The translations under genes and the position numbers were made by a program. A stretch of DNA of 64,000 bases from Niallia taxi. Its GTDB lineage: Bacteria > Bacillota > Bacilli > Bacillales > Cytobacillaceae. This document shows positions 1 through 8,367 of this stretch, piece by piece. Position 1 is the stretch's first letter. Each line of letters begins with the position of its first letter. Where the stretch lies: positions 1,722,001 through 1,786,000 of the forward strand of contig NZ_CP102589.1 in assembly GCF_032818155.1 (NCBI RefSeq), in the 5' to 3' direction. A model generated the notes under the pieces. It ran no database searches and was not told where the DNA came from. It worked only from the letters and a program-made list of their open reading frames with translations.

Positions 1-1773
1 GCAGAGCTTGGAGAAACAGTAACAGAGAAGATTAGCTGTCTGAAGGATATAACAAAAACAAAAGATACCCTGAATGCTATTGCCTTGAGCTTAACAGAAG
101 TAAATGAGCTCAGTGCTGAAATAGGAGAGGTTTTTGGTGAGAATGAAACGCTGATGCCATTATCACCTGAAACTTATATTCGTCAATTTAGCGATAGCCT
201 AGAGAAGGTTCATATTAGCTCCTCTGCTTTTGATCAAGAAAAGACTTCAAGGTTACTAAAAGACGGTAAGAACTATGCAAAGCTGTCTTTCCTTGAAAAA
301 GAAATAGAAGCATGGCGAGAGCTGAAACTTCCAAATGAAGCGGAAAGAGTACTGAAGCAGCTTGAAAAGGAATGGCTGATGGCCCATGCTGTAATATCCC
401 AAAAAGATTATCAGGATACGTTTTTGCAGGGATTTTACGATGCAGCAGACAAGCTTAGTGCATTTTTTAAAGGCGATATCGATGATAACTGGTTGCAAGA
501 AAGGGAAAGAAAACAGTCTGTCTTTCTCGTACTTCCTTCTGCTTTACCAAAAACGAGCTTACCGCTAGTGAAAAAAGGAAGCAAGAAAAAGATTCTCCTT
601 CTTTCTTGGGAATATCCGCCTAATATAATTGGAGGACTTGGAACACATGTAGCTGGGTTGGCAGAAACGTTAGCAAGACAGTATGAAGTCCATGTTATTA
701 CAGCACAGGATATGAATAAAAATCCAGCAGATGAATCCGTGCATGATTCGCTGTTTGTGTATAGAGTTAAGCCTTTGCATCATAGGGAAAAAAACTTCCT
801 CACTTGGATTGGTGGCTTAAATTTAAGTATTTGGGAAAAAGCAATGGAATTGGCTGCTTCTCATTCCTTTGAATTAATACAAGGCCATGATTGGTTAGTA
901 GGTGCAGCTGCTGTATCCTTAAAAGATGAGCTTGGCATACCGTTAGTTACAACAATGCATGCAACAGAGCATGGCAGAAACGGCGGGATCTTTACAGAAA
1001 TGCAGAGGTTCATTCATGAGAAGGAACGACAGCTTCTAACAGCATCTGATACAGTGATTATATGCAGCGAATATATGAAAACAGAAGTATCCTCTCTATT
1101 TTCAATAAGTGGCAGCAAGCTCCATGTCATTCCAAATGGAGTAAAGCTGGATAAAAAGCCACTGCAAAATCCAGCAGAAGAACTAGGGTTGGATCCAACA
1201 AAGAAAACAGTCTTTGCAATCGGGAGAATGGTGAAGGAGAAAGGCTTTGAAACATTGCTTGAAGCAGTGACAATGCTTAAAAGAGATGACCTTCAATTTG
1301 TCCTTGCAGGTGCAGGCCCGATGTTCAATGAATATAAACAATTTGTGTCATTACATGGCTTAGAACATAAAGTACACTTAATTGGTTATTTACCAGAAGA
1401 TAAAAAGAACGGCTTCTTTCAAGCTGCAGATATAGTTATTATCCCAAGTTATTATGAACCTTTCGGAATTGTAGCATTAGAATCACTGCTGTTTGAGAAA
1501 CCGACAATCGTTTCGAATACGGGAGGACTAAAGGGAATTGTAGAGCATGGAAAGACTGGCATGCTGATGGAGCCAGGCAATACAGGAAGCATGCTAGAGC
1601 AATTGCATTCATTATTGGAAGATCAGCTTTTGGCTGAGGAAATTGGCAGAAACGGGAGAATCCTTGTAGAGAAGCTGTTTGGCTGGAGTAGAGTCGGTGA
1701 TGAAACATCAAGGGTTTTTGAAGAAACAATCTTAAATTTGAGAATGGCTGAAAAAGCCTCTTTAAAGGAATAA
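1..1773 (+). CDS. yqgM: Glycosyltransferase family 4 protein, 5' end outside window
   Basis: The frame is open to base 1, so the gene starts upstream; 590 residues are visible. The first ~190 visible residues are a charged, probably helical region without a recognised motif. The GT-B fold begins near base 590 (KKILLLSWEYPP, then a GGLGTH glycine loop). The C-terminal nucleotide-sugar half holds the E-x7-E type motif EPFGIVALE near base 1460. Position upstream of rpmG and yqgN matches the B. subtilis glycosyltransferase yqgM, but this protein is much longer. It probably transfers a sugar from a nucleotide donor to a cell-surface or storage acceptor; the acceptor cannot be inferred. A TTG at base 85 could be called as start in this window, but coding sequence clearly precedes it. 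Confidence 0.88.
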   Translation, partial: AELGETVTEKISCLKDITKTKDTLNAIALSLTEVNELSAEIGEVFGENETLMPLSPETYIRQFSDSLEKVHISSSAFDQEKTSRLLKDGKNYAKLSFLEKEIEAWRELKLPNEAERVLKQLEKEWLMAHAVISQKDYQDTFLQGFYDAADKLSAFFKGDIDDNWLQERERKQSVFLVLPSALPKTSLPLVKKGSKKKILLLSWEYPPNIIGGLGTHVAGLAETLARQYEVHVITAQDMNKNPADESVHDSLFVYRVKPLHHREKNFLTWIGGLNLSIWEKAMELAASHSFELIQGHDWLVGAAAVSLKDELGIPLVTTMHATEHGRNGGIFTEMQRFIHEKERQLLTASDTVIICSEYMKTEVSSLFSISGSKLHVIPNGVKLDKKPLQNPAEELGLDPTKKTVFAIGRMVKEKGFETLLEAVTMLKRDDLQFVLAGAGPMFNEYKQFVSLHGLEHKVHLIGYLPEDKKNGFFQAADIVIIPSYYEPFGIVALESLLFEKPTIVSNTGGLKGIVEHGKTGMLMEPGNTGSMLEQLHSLLEDQLLAEEIGRNGRILVEKLFGWSRVGDETSRVFEETILNLRMAEKASLKE

Positions 1774-1801
1774 AAAACTTAATGAAAAAAAGGTGAGTAG
1801 G

Positions 1802-2428
1802 ATGAAAACGGAGATTTCTTTACAGTCTGATTTTCAGAATGTCGACAAAGAAATGACAAGAAGCAAGTTGGTCAGCACTCCTGGATTATGGATTAACGGC
1901 AAAATTTGCTGGCTCCAGAACGGTTATGAAAAAATACTGCCAGAATACTCAGTTTCGGTACATGTTAAAAGTGTTCAAAAGCATTCGAAGGTTCAATATA
2001 ATGAAATTTATGTGAGAAATCATTCAAAAGAGAATATTGAGGTAAAGGTGCTGCTTCTCAGTCATTTCTCCAAGTCCGATCCGAATCATCTTGCTTTTGT
2101 TTCACCGACAGATAACGTCATTTTTCATTCTGTTGAGGATCAGCTAATGCTTGTAAATGGAGAGTTTAATGGAACAAGCCTGGAGCAGAGAACGGTTCAG
2201 CCAATTTGGAATGTCCATACAGATTTAATATGGAAGAATCAAGAAAATGGCAGCCTGAAATATTTGCCGATGGGCAAGGGCGGATATGTCAGTATTTGTT
2301 CTCTTCATATGAAACTAGCTCCCCAAACCTCCAATGTGGGTAGGACATGGACAATATATGGTAACAATAAAGAAGTGATTATGGACTTAAATCATATTCT
2401 ATTGAAAAACAGTACTAGCATTTCATAA
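1802..2428 (+). CDS. Hypothetical protein, 208 aa
   Basis: I do not recognise a family. The protein is soluble-looking, with no signal peptide or membrane segment and many beta-prone stretches (VSVHVKSV, NEIYVRNH, VKVLLLSHF). It follows the glycosyltransferase by 28 bases and is probably co-transcribed with it. The ATG at 1802 is preferred to the GTG at 1793 because the AGGTGAG ribosome-binding site at 1791-1797 is correctly spaced only for the ATG. A role as partner of the upstream glycosyltransferase is suggested by adjacency alone. Confidence 0.75.
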   Translation: MKTEISLQSDFQNVDKEMTRSKLVSTPGLWINGKICWLQNGYEKILPEYSVSVHVKSVQKHSKVQYNEIYVRNHSKENIEVKVLLLSHFSKSDPNHLAFVSPTDNVIFHSVEDQLMLVNGEFNGTSLEQRTVQPIWNVHTDLIWKNQENGSLKYLPMGKGGYVSICSLHMKLAPQTSNVGRTWTIYGNNKEVIMDLNHILLKNSTSIS

Positions 2429-2496
2429 AAAAAAATGTTATCATATAAAAGTCGTATGCACGAACTAGTATAGCAATAGTTTGGAGGGAAATAACC

Positions 2497-2646
2497 ATGC
2501 GTGTCAACATTACGTTAGCTTGCACAGAATGTGGAGATCGTAACTACATTTCTAAAAAAAATAAACGAAATAATCCAGACCGTCTTGAGCTTAAGAAGTA
2601 TTGCTCAAGAGAAAAACGCACTACAACACACCGCGAAACAAAATAA
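2497..2646 (+). CDS. rpmG: 50S ribosomal protein L33
   Basis: A 49-residue protein beginning [17 protein letters not shown] and ending THRETK, the normal length and sequence of bacterial L33. A GGAGGG site at 2483-2488 precedes the ATG. Zinc-binding L33 has two CxxC pairs, and zinc-free paralogues have none. This copy has the first pair (C9, C12) and a single cysteine at residue 36 (KYCSREK), with Glu where the fourth is expected. It is therefore intermediate between the two types. Its place between the glycosyltransferase and yqgN corresponds to B. subtilis rpmGA. Confidence 0.96.
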   Translation: MRVNITLACTECGDRNYISKKNKRNNPDRLELKKYCSREKRTTTHRETK

Positions 2647-2647
2647 G

Positions 2648-2677
2648 ACAGAGGGGGGTAACCCTTCTGTTTTTTTT
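2648..2677 (+). terminator. Rho-independent terminator after rpmG
   Basis: A G-rich 5' arm pairs with ACCCTTCTGT and is followed by eight T residues, directly after the rpmG stop codon. Confidence 0.8.
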
Positions 2678-2722
2678 GTATATAAAAAACAATACATATA
2701 ATAATAAATGGGGGAATTTGCT

Positions 2723-3301
2723 ATGACAGAAAGTAAACAGGAAATTAGAAGCAGGGTCCTTGCAGAGCTACGGGCCATCCCTAAGCCAGCATATGAGCAG
2801 CTTTCTTATGAAATAGCCCAAAATCTATATAACCATCCTCTTTTTCAAAAGGCTAGTCATGTTGGGGTGACCATTTCAAGATTTCCAGAAGTTGACACTT
2901 ATCAAATTATCAGAGCTGCTTGGGCACAAGGCAAAAAGGTAAGTATTCCGAAATGCCTGCCAAAAACACGCGCGATGGAATTTCGTATACTAGAACGCTT
3001 TGATCAGCTAGAGTCTATTTATAGTGGACTTTATGAACCAATGGAAGCAGAGACTAAATTAACAGAAGCAAATGAAATAGAGCTGCTGCTTGTCCCTGGG
3101 GTTGCTTATTCTAAGGATGGCTATCGAATTGGATTCGGAGGCGGATATTATGACCGTTTTCTGAAGAGTTTCCATGGCACGACAATCTCGCTTGCGATTG
3201 AAAGCCAATTGGAGAAGTCTTTACCGATTGAAAGCCATGACATTCCGGTCCAGCATATCATAACAAATAAAGGCGCAATGGTTGTGGGAGCAAATGATTA
3301 G
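2723..3301 (+). CDS. yqgN: 5-formyltetrahydrofolate cyclo-ligase
   Basis: This 192-residue protein catalyses the ATP-dependent conversion of 5-formyl-THF to 5,10-methenyl-THF, returning the storage form of one-carbon folate to the active pool. The family signature GFGGGYYDRFL lies near residue 135, and the length is typical. An in-frame ATG exists at 2708, but the GGGGGAA ribosome-binding site at 2710-2716 overlaps it and is properly spaced for the ATG at 2723. It overlaps the next gene by 8 bases, implying translational coupling. The same window carries the glycine cleavage genes, another part of folate metabolism, but far away. Confidence 0.93.
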   Translation: MTESKQEIRSRVLAELRAIPKPAYEQLSYEIAQNLYNHPLFQKASHVGVTISRFPEVDTYQIIRAAWAQGKKVSIPKCLPKTRAMEFRILERFDQLESIYSGLYEPMEAETKLTEANEIELLLVPGVAYSKDGYRIGFGGGYYDRFLKSFHGTTISLAIESQLEKSLPIESHDIPVQHIITNKGAMVVGAND

Positions 3302-4061
3302 TATCATCATTATCCTGCTTGCTGTCTTTTTTGCCTGGAAAGAAGGATATTTAAGCAAAAGCGGCAGTATAGCAGCCTTTTTTGTCGGAATAGGCATCCA
3401 ATTTGGCTTCCACTATCAAGGCTTTATTTTACTTGGAGTCTTTTTTCTTACGTCTAGTTTGCTGTCTAAGTTTAAAAAAGACAAAAAAACCAAGATGGAG
3501 GATATGCATGAAAAGGGTTCCACTAGAGACTATATGCAGGTGATAGCAAATGGTGGGGCTGCAGCGATTGTTAGTTTGCTTTATGGCTGGAACGGGGAAC
3601 ACGGTCTAATCGTTCTGTTTGCCGTTTTGCTTGCTGCAGCAAACTCAGATACTTGGGCATCGGAAATTGGACCATTAAGCAGAAATAAACCATTCTCTAT
3701 CAGAACCTTTAAAAAAGCAGAGGCAGGAACTTCTGGTGCCATGAGTGTTACAGGCACATTTGCCGGAATTATGGGGTCGTTGCTGATTGGACTATGTGCA
3801 TTTATGCTGTTTCCAATAAGTATTGGTGAATTTTTGTTGATTTTTGTCTTTGGCTTTATCGGTAATTTAATTGATACAATCTTAGGTGCCTTTGTACAAG
3901 CTGAGTATAAATGTACAGTTTGCGGCGCAAAAGTGGAAAAACGCATACATCATGACAGAAAAGCTAAAAAGATCAAAGGATTTACTGTATTAAATAATGA
4001 TGCAGTCAATATCCTTTCAGGTGTAATTGCTGCACTTCTTGCTTCCTTTTTTGTCTTGTAA
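3294..4061 (+). CDS. DUF92 family integral membrane protein
   Basis: A 255-residue polytopic membrane protein of the DUF92 family, which is related to plant phytyl-phosphate kinase VTE6. Features seen are an N-terminal hydrophobic run (SIIIILLAVFFAW), a middle ANSDTWASEIG motif typical of the family, several further membrane segments, and a CTVCGA cysteine pair before the last helix. By homology it may phosphorylate a prenyl alcohol phosphate; the substrate in Bacillus is unknown to me. The ATG at 3294 overlaps yqgN by 8 bases. A TTG at 3282 is possible but has no ribosome-binding site. Confidence 0.85.
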   Translation: MISIIIILLAVFFAWKEGYLSKSGSIAAFFVGIGIQFGFHYQGFILLGVFFLTSSLLSKFKKDKKTKMEDMHEKGSTRDYMQVIANGGAAAIVSLLYGWNGEHGLIVLFAVLLAAANSDTWASEIGPLSRNKPFSIRTFKKAEAGTSGAMSVTGTFAGIMGSLLIGLCAFMLFPISIGEFLLIFVFGFIGNLIDTILGAFVQAEYKCTVCGAKVEKRIHHDRKAKKIKGFTVLNNDAVNILSGVIAALLASFFVL

Positions 4062-4126
4062 TTATCTGAAAAAGTTTGGATAAAAAAAAGCAGCTTATCC
4101 CAAACTAATCAATAGGAGGGATGAAA

Positions 4127-4321
4127 ATGTCTAGAATTTTATCCATTGTATTGATTGGTATAGGTGGTTACATGCTGTTAACTAAAAGATACCGCATTTT
4201 GAACACTGTATTGAAAAGCCCGATTGTCAGACAATATTTAATAAAGATTGTTATGAATTTTCCAGGCTTGCGCAATAAAATGATGGGCAATGTATTTTCT
4301 AAGCCTACTGTGTACCAATAA
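4127..4321 (+). CDS. Small membrane-associated protein, 64 aa
   Basis: A short protein with one N-terminal hydrophobic segment (ILSIVLIGIGGYMLL) and a basic tail. An AGGAGGG site at 4114-4120 is six bases before the ATG at 4127 and directly abuts the ATG at 4121, so 4127 is the likely start. It occupies roughly the place of the small gene yqgO in B. subtilis, but I cannot confirm orthology. Function unknown. Confidence 0.78.
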   Translation: MSRILSIVLIGIGGYMLLTKRYRILNTVLKSPIVRQYLIKIVMNFPGLRNKMMGNVFSKPTVYQ

Positions 4322-4332
4322 GTAAAATGATT

Positions 4333-4363
4333 ACCCCCAATCAAAGACAGATTGGGGGTGTTT
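4333..4363. terminator. Bidirectional terminator between convergent genes
   Basis: Perfect 10-bp stem ACCCCCAATC / GATTGGGGGT (4333-4342 and 4350-4359) with a 7-base loop and GTTTT on the plus side, lying between the 64-aa gene and the convergent gene ending at 4384. Confidence 0.85.
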
Positions 4364-4383
4364 TATGTTTACAATATGCTTTC

Positions 4384-5256
4384 TCATCCAGCAGAAATTT
4401 GCTGTCTTAAAATAACAGGCTCATTATCTGCTGTTGTGAAGACGACTAGCAGATGGTCCTTAGCCAGTAAAATGACAGGAATAGTGCTTCCAATCGGTTT
4501 TGTGACAGTGCCATCCTCTTTTGTTATTCCCAGGAAATAATTTTTGTATAGTCCTTCTGTCAATTGTCCGATAATTGTTGCCGTCTGAGCCTGTGTAAAT
4601 CCAGGAAATGGTTTGTCATTATAGGCAGCAAGATCTGTTAGTAAAATTTTGTTAGGATAATCCTCTGAATTAACAGAGAAATGCTTTAATGCATCCTTTA
4701 CATGATAATTAATAACATCCTCTGTTTCTTTATCTAGTAATCCTTTCCATTCCTTTTGTGCCTCTGATTGAGGTGTGGAAAAGCTGAATGCACCTTTATC
4801 AAACTTAGAGTTAACTACATACATATGATTGGAGGAAAGCTTCTGGGAGCTAAAGATACGATCATTTTCATCATGGATTTCGGCATAATGGAAGGCGATA
4901 GCTTGAAACAGTCTGCTTTCTCTTTCTACAACAGTTTTATCCTCTGTCAGCTCCATCGTATTTTGCTTCCAAGCACCCATTGTGTTTAGCAAACGTCCGT
5001 TTGCATAGAGCAGCCCCATGTTTTGCCTTAAGTAAGCTTTTTTATTAACATTGCTCTTCGTTTCCCAAAGAACACTGTATTCGTCATATCTTTGTTTCCC
5101 AAGCTCCAAATTAGTTGCTGCTGTTGGAAAAGAGACACTTGTATCAATTGGAAAATAGGTTATGCTTTCTTTAGCAATTTGATTTTGCTGAAAAAAATAA
5201 ACAGAACTAATGATAATTACTAATGATATGGTTAAAACAATATAATCCTTCTTCAA
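4384..5256 (-). CDS. Membrane-anchored protein of unknown function, 290 aa
   Basis: Not recognised. From the TTG at 5256 the protein begins MKKDYIV, followed by one hydrophobic helix (LTISLVIIISSVYFF) and about 260 residues predicted to lie outside the membrane, so it looks like a signal-anchor or secreted protein. A GGTG-containing site lies six bases before this TTG. ATG codons at 5277 and 5307 in the same frame lack a visible ribosome-binding site. It is the only minus-strand gene in this part of the yqg cluster and sits where B. subtilis has the rhomboid protease gluP; it has no rhomboid motifs. Confidence 0.75.
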   Translation of the reverse strand: MKKDYIVLTISLVIIISSVYFFQQNQIAKESITYFPIDTSVSFPTAATNLELGKQRYDEYSVLWETKSNVNKKAYLRQNMGLLYANGRLLNTMGAWKQNTMELTEDKTVVERESRLFQAIAFHYAEIHDENDRIFSSQKLSSNHMYVVNSKFDKGAFSFSTPQSEAQKEWKGLLDKETEDVINYHVKDALKHFSVNSEDYPNKILLTDLAAYNDKPFPGFTQAQTATIIGQLTEGLYKNYFLGITKEDGTVTKPIGSTIPVILLAKDHLLVVFTTADNEPVILRQQISAG

Positions 5257-5436
5257 AATAAACACCACTTTTCCCATTGGATAAACGTAAAGGACAACCT
5301 TTTTCATTTGTTACAATATATGAAGAGAAAGGGGCAGAAATTCATTGTTTTTTTTTACGTTTATTTATTGGAGAAGTGCAAACTAGAGCAATATCTCGTT
5401 CTTGAGTAAAAACGACTTTTCAATTATACTAAAAAA

Positions 5437-5450
5437 TGAAAACGATTTAA
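5437..5450. promoter_or_regulatory. cre-like site upstream of yqgQ-glcK
   Basis: TGAAAACGATTTAA partly matches the CcpA cre consensus (TGWAANCGNTNWCA), with mismatches in the right half. Related words occur at the yqgQ start (5497-5510) and, inverted, at 7008-7021. Location before the glucokinase operon is suggestive only. Confidence 0.3.
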
Positions 5451-5495
5451 TGAGGAAGGAAATTCCCTTAACTAGGGAAGGTTTTAGGGCGCAAA

Positions 5496-5699
5496 ATGAA
5501 AACGATTTACGATGTGCAACAATTTTTAAAAAGGTTCGGAACGATCATATATGTAGGAGACAGATTAGGTGATTTGGAGCTAATGAAGGCAGAGTTAAAT
5601 GATCTCGCTCATACAGAAATAATTGAGCAACAAGAGTTTGAGATGGCTGTTTTACTATTAAATCAAGAAATACAGAAATTAAAAGAGAAGCAGAAATAG
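5496..5699 (+). CDS. yqgQ: YqgQ family protein (DUF910)
   Basis: A 67-residue protein matching the YqgQ/DUF910 family in length and order (MKTIYDVQQFLKRFG at the start, charged helical C-terminus ending LKEKQK). The family folds as a small helical bundle; its biochemical role is not established to my knowledge. It precedes the glucokinase gene by 28 bases, the same pairing as in B. subtilis, and is probably co-transcribed with it. Confidence 0.9.
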   Translation: MKTIYDVQQFLKRFGTIIYVGDRLGDLELMKAELNDLAHTEIIEQQEFEMAVLLLNQEIQKLKEKQK

Positions 5700-5727
5700 A
5701 AATAGAAATAGATTGGGGAGAATGCAA

Positions 5728-6687
5728 ATGCAGGAAAAATGGGTGGTTGGAATCGACTTAGGCGGTACGACAGTAAAAATTGCTTTCTTAACAATAGATG
5801 GTAGTATGATTGATAACTGGGAAATTCCTACTGATAATTCAAATGAAGGTGCAAATATCACTAGTGATATCGCAAAGTCTATTAATGAGAAACTAACAGA
5901 ATGGAAGCACAACAAGGAAGATGTGCTAGGCGTCGGAATGGGAGCTCCTGGTCCCTTTGATTATGAAACAGGGGTCATTTATAATACGGTTAATTTGGGC
6001 TGGCCAGATAATTTTCCACTTAAGGAAAGCCTAGAAAGAGATCTCGACTTGCCTGTAATCCTTGATAATGATGCAAACTGTGCTGCTCTTGGTGAAATGT
6101 GGAAGGGTGCTGGTGAAGGCTATAAGAATCTTGTCTGCGTAACATTAGGCACAGGAGTTGGCGGCGGTATTATTGTTGATGGAAAGATTGTACAAGGAGC
6201 AAAAGGTGCTGCTGGTGAAATCGGCCATATTACATCAATAGTGGAAAATGGCGCACCTTGCAACTGTGGAAAATCAGGCTGTTTGGAAACCATTTCTTCA
6301 GCAACAGGAATTGTTCGAATTGCAAAAGAGAAGCTTGCGGAAAATCCTAACAGCAGTATGCAGCAAATTCTCCAAGACAATGGCAGCCTTTCTGCAAAGG
6401 ATGTATTTGACCAAGCAAATGCTGGAGATGTGCTAGCAAATGATGTTGTTTCTTTTGTAGCACTTCATTTAGGTCTGGTCCTTGCTAATATTGCTAATAC
6501 ATTAAATCCAGAGAAAATAGTGCTTGGCGGCGGTGTTTCAAAAGCAGGAGATGTTTTATTAAAGCCTGTTAACGAGTACTTCAAAAAGTACTCCTTCAGT
6601 GCTGTTGCTCAGTCAACTGTAATCGATGTTGCTACATTGGGGAACGCTGCAGGTGTTATTGGGGCAGCATTGCTTGCAAAAAAATAA
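5728..6687 (+). CDS. glcK: ROK family glucokinase
   Basis: Phosphorylates glucose with ATP to glucose 6-phosphate in the cytoplasm. The 319-residue protein has the N-terminal phosphate loop DLGGTTVK and the ROK zinc motif CNCGKSGCLE near residue 175, with a second nucleotide-binding glycine stretch LGTGVGGG. Three start codons lie close together: TTG 5713, ATG 5722 and ATG 5728. The GGGGAG site at 5715-5720 is correctly spaced only for 5728. It forms an operon with yqgQ and ends at a strong terminator. Confidence 0.95.
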   Translation: MQEKWVVGIDLGGTTVKIAFLTIDGSMIDNWEIPTDNSNEGANITSDIAKSINEKLTEWKHNKEDVLGVGMGAPGPFDYETGVIYNTVNLGWPDNFPLKESLERDLDLPVILDNDANCAALGEMWKGAGEGYKNLVCVTLGTGVGGGIIVDGKIVQGAKGAAGEIGHITSIVENGAPCNCGKSGCLETISSATGIVRIAKEKLAENPNSSMQQILQDNGSLSAKDVFDQANAGDVLANDVVSFVALHLGLVLANIANTLNPEKIVLGGGVSKAGDVLLKPVNEYFKKYSFSAVAQSTVIDVATLGNAAGVIGAALLAKK

Positions 6688-6710
6688 AATAATCAGTATT
6701 GAATATTGAT

Positions 6711-6767
6711 AACCTCAAACTATTATGCGATGTAACAAATGGTTCGCGTAATGGTTTGGGGTTTTTT
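6711..6767 (+). terminator. Terminator after glcK
   Basis: Long imperfect stem CCTCAAAC...ATTATGCG against CGCGTAAT...GGTTTGGGG, followed by TTTTTT. Confidence 0.75.
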
Positions 6768-7062
6768 CCTGTTTTTCAGGGCAAACTGCTTCTCAATTAC
6801 TTTTTAGTGGAGCGGCGGACGCTCATCTCCTTGACCCTGCAGGTGAGTTAAGTATTATACGTTTCTTCAGTGAAAGGAAGCGGATTTAAAATAAGTTGAA
6901 TTATTTATTTCATGTTGTGATATAACCTATTTTTTATGCGCAGAAGGAGGTATATGTTACAATTGGAATAAATTAGGTTTTTGTTGATAATTGAAGGATA
7001 AGAAAAAGAATCGTTTTCATTCTCCCATCATAAGTATATACAGATGAAAGGAGTGTATATTT
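6768..7062. other. Intergenic region glcK-yqgT with repeat remnant
   Basis: Bases 6800-6845 (GTGGAGCGGCGGACGCTC, later CCCTGCAGG) resemble the left end of the GC-rich repeats at 59,791 and 60,071 and look like a truncated copy. An inverted cre-like word lies at 7008-7021. The ribosome-binding site of yqgT (GAAAGGAG) ends the region. No further gene is visible. Confidence 0.45.
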
Positions 7063-8250
7063 ATGGAGGTTGTGGCAAGGAATGGTGACACTCTATCGTA
7101 TTACAGCAGGCTGTTTATGATACCAATCCAGCTGCTCATTGACAGCAATTCAGCTTGCAATCCAGAAAGCCTTAATAAAGGAGATTGCATAAAAATCCCA
7201 GGGTTCCAAGCAGAAACGCTCCATTTACAGGATGGAGATGCATTATGGAAAATAGCAGGAAAAAGAAATATTTCAGTAGATAGTTTGCTTTTACTAAATC
7301 AAGCTTTAAGCATGAAGGACATTCATGCTGGAACAGCAGTAATTGCACCAAAAAGAGTAATGCAAAAATCGGTGGATGCAAGAAAGAAGTACGATTCACA
7401 AGCATTAAAAAACGACTTAGAAAAGCTAAAGGAGCATTATCCTTTTATTCAAATAAACATCTTAGGGAAAAGTGTTCTTGAAAACGATATATATGAAATT
7501 AGAATTGGCCGTGGAAGCAGAAAAGTACATATGAATGGAAGCTTCCATGCGAATGAATGGATTACTTCGGCAATCTTGATGTCGTATGTTAATGATTATC
7601 TGCTGGCTGTTACAAATGGTGGTAAAATCAATAATTTAGAAACATTTCCTATATATCAAAATGTAGATATCTCGATTGTACCAATGGTTAACCCTGATGG
7701 AGTCGATTTGGTTCTTAACGGACCCGATGAGCGTGTTTTCGATAAAGTAGTTACAATAAATGAAGGCAGCATGGACTTTACAGGATGGAAGGCAAATATA
7801 AACGGCGTGGATTTGAATAACCAATTCCCTGCGTATTGGGAAATAGAGAAGGAAAGAAAAGAACCGAAAAGCCCTGCTCCACGTGATTATCCTGGGGAGG
7901 CTCCACTTTCAGAGCCTGAAGCGAAAATCATGGCAAAGCTGGCAGAAGAACGAAATTTCAGCAGAATGATTGCTTTCCATACACAGGGGAAGGAATTCTA
8001 TTGGGGATATGAAAATTTCGAACCGTCGGAATCAGCAATGCTTGCAAATGAGTTTGCCAGACTAAGTGGCTATAAAGCAGTCCAAAATGTCGATAGTCAT
8101 GCTGGCTATAAGGATTGGTTCATTCAGGAATTTCGGCAACCAGGCTTTACCCTTGAATTGGGGAAGGGTATTAACCCGCTTCCATTATCACAATTCGATG
8201 ATATTTATAAAGACGTGCTTGGAATATTTTTGGCATCCTTGTATTTGTAA
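7063..8250 (+). CDS. yqgT: Gamma-D-glutamyl-L-diamino acid endopeptidase I, LysM + M14
   Basis: A 395-residue peptidoglycan hydrolase cleaving the gamma-D-Glu-diaminopimelate bond of cell-wall peptides. Two N-terminal LysM modules cover about residues 1-48 and 50-96, followed by an M14 zinc carboxypeptidase domain. Zinc ligands are visible as H162 and E165 (FHANEW) and H306 (AFHTQGK); the catalytic glutamate is E365 (FTLELG). There is no signal peptide, as in the B. subtilis enzyme, which acts on the spore peptidoglycan. AGATGAAAGGAG precedes the ATG. Confidence 0.92.
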   Translation: MEVVARNGDTLSYYSRLFMIPIQLLIDSNSACNPESLNKGDCIKIPGFQAETLHLQDGDALWKIAGKRNISVDSLLLLNQALSMKDIHAGTAVIAPKRVMQKSVDARKKYDSQALKNDLEKLKEHYPFIQINILGKSVLENDIYEIRIGRGSRKVHMNGSFHANEWITSAILMSYVNDYLLAVTNGGKINNLETFPIYQNVDISIVPMVNPDGVDLVLNGPDERVFDKVVTINEGSMDFTGWKANINGVDLNNQFPAYWEIEKERKEPKSPAPRDYPGEAPLSEPEAKIMAKLAEERNFSRMIAFHTQGKEFYWGYENFEPSESAMLANEFARLSGYKAVQNVDSHAGYKDWFIQEFRQPGFTLELGKGINPLPLSQFDDIYKDVLGIFLASLYL

Positions 8251-8367
8251 AATCTACTTCATAAAATAAGCGGAAATTATTAGAAATGGTCGAATATGTT
8301 CACACTTTTTATGTTAATATTCAAGGTAGTGAACTGCTAGAAAACATAATAAAAGGGTGTGAAAAGG

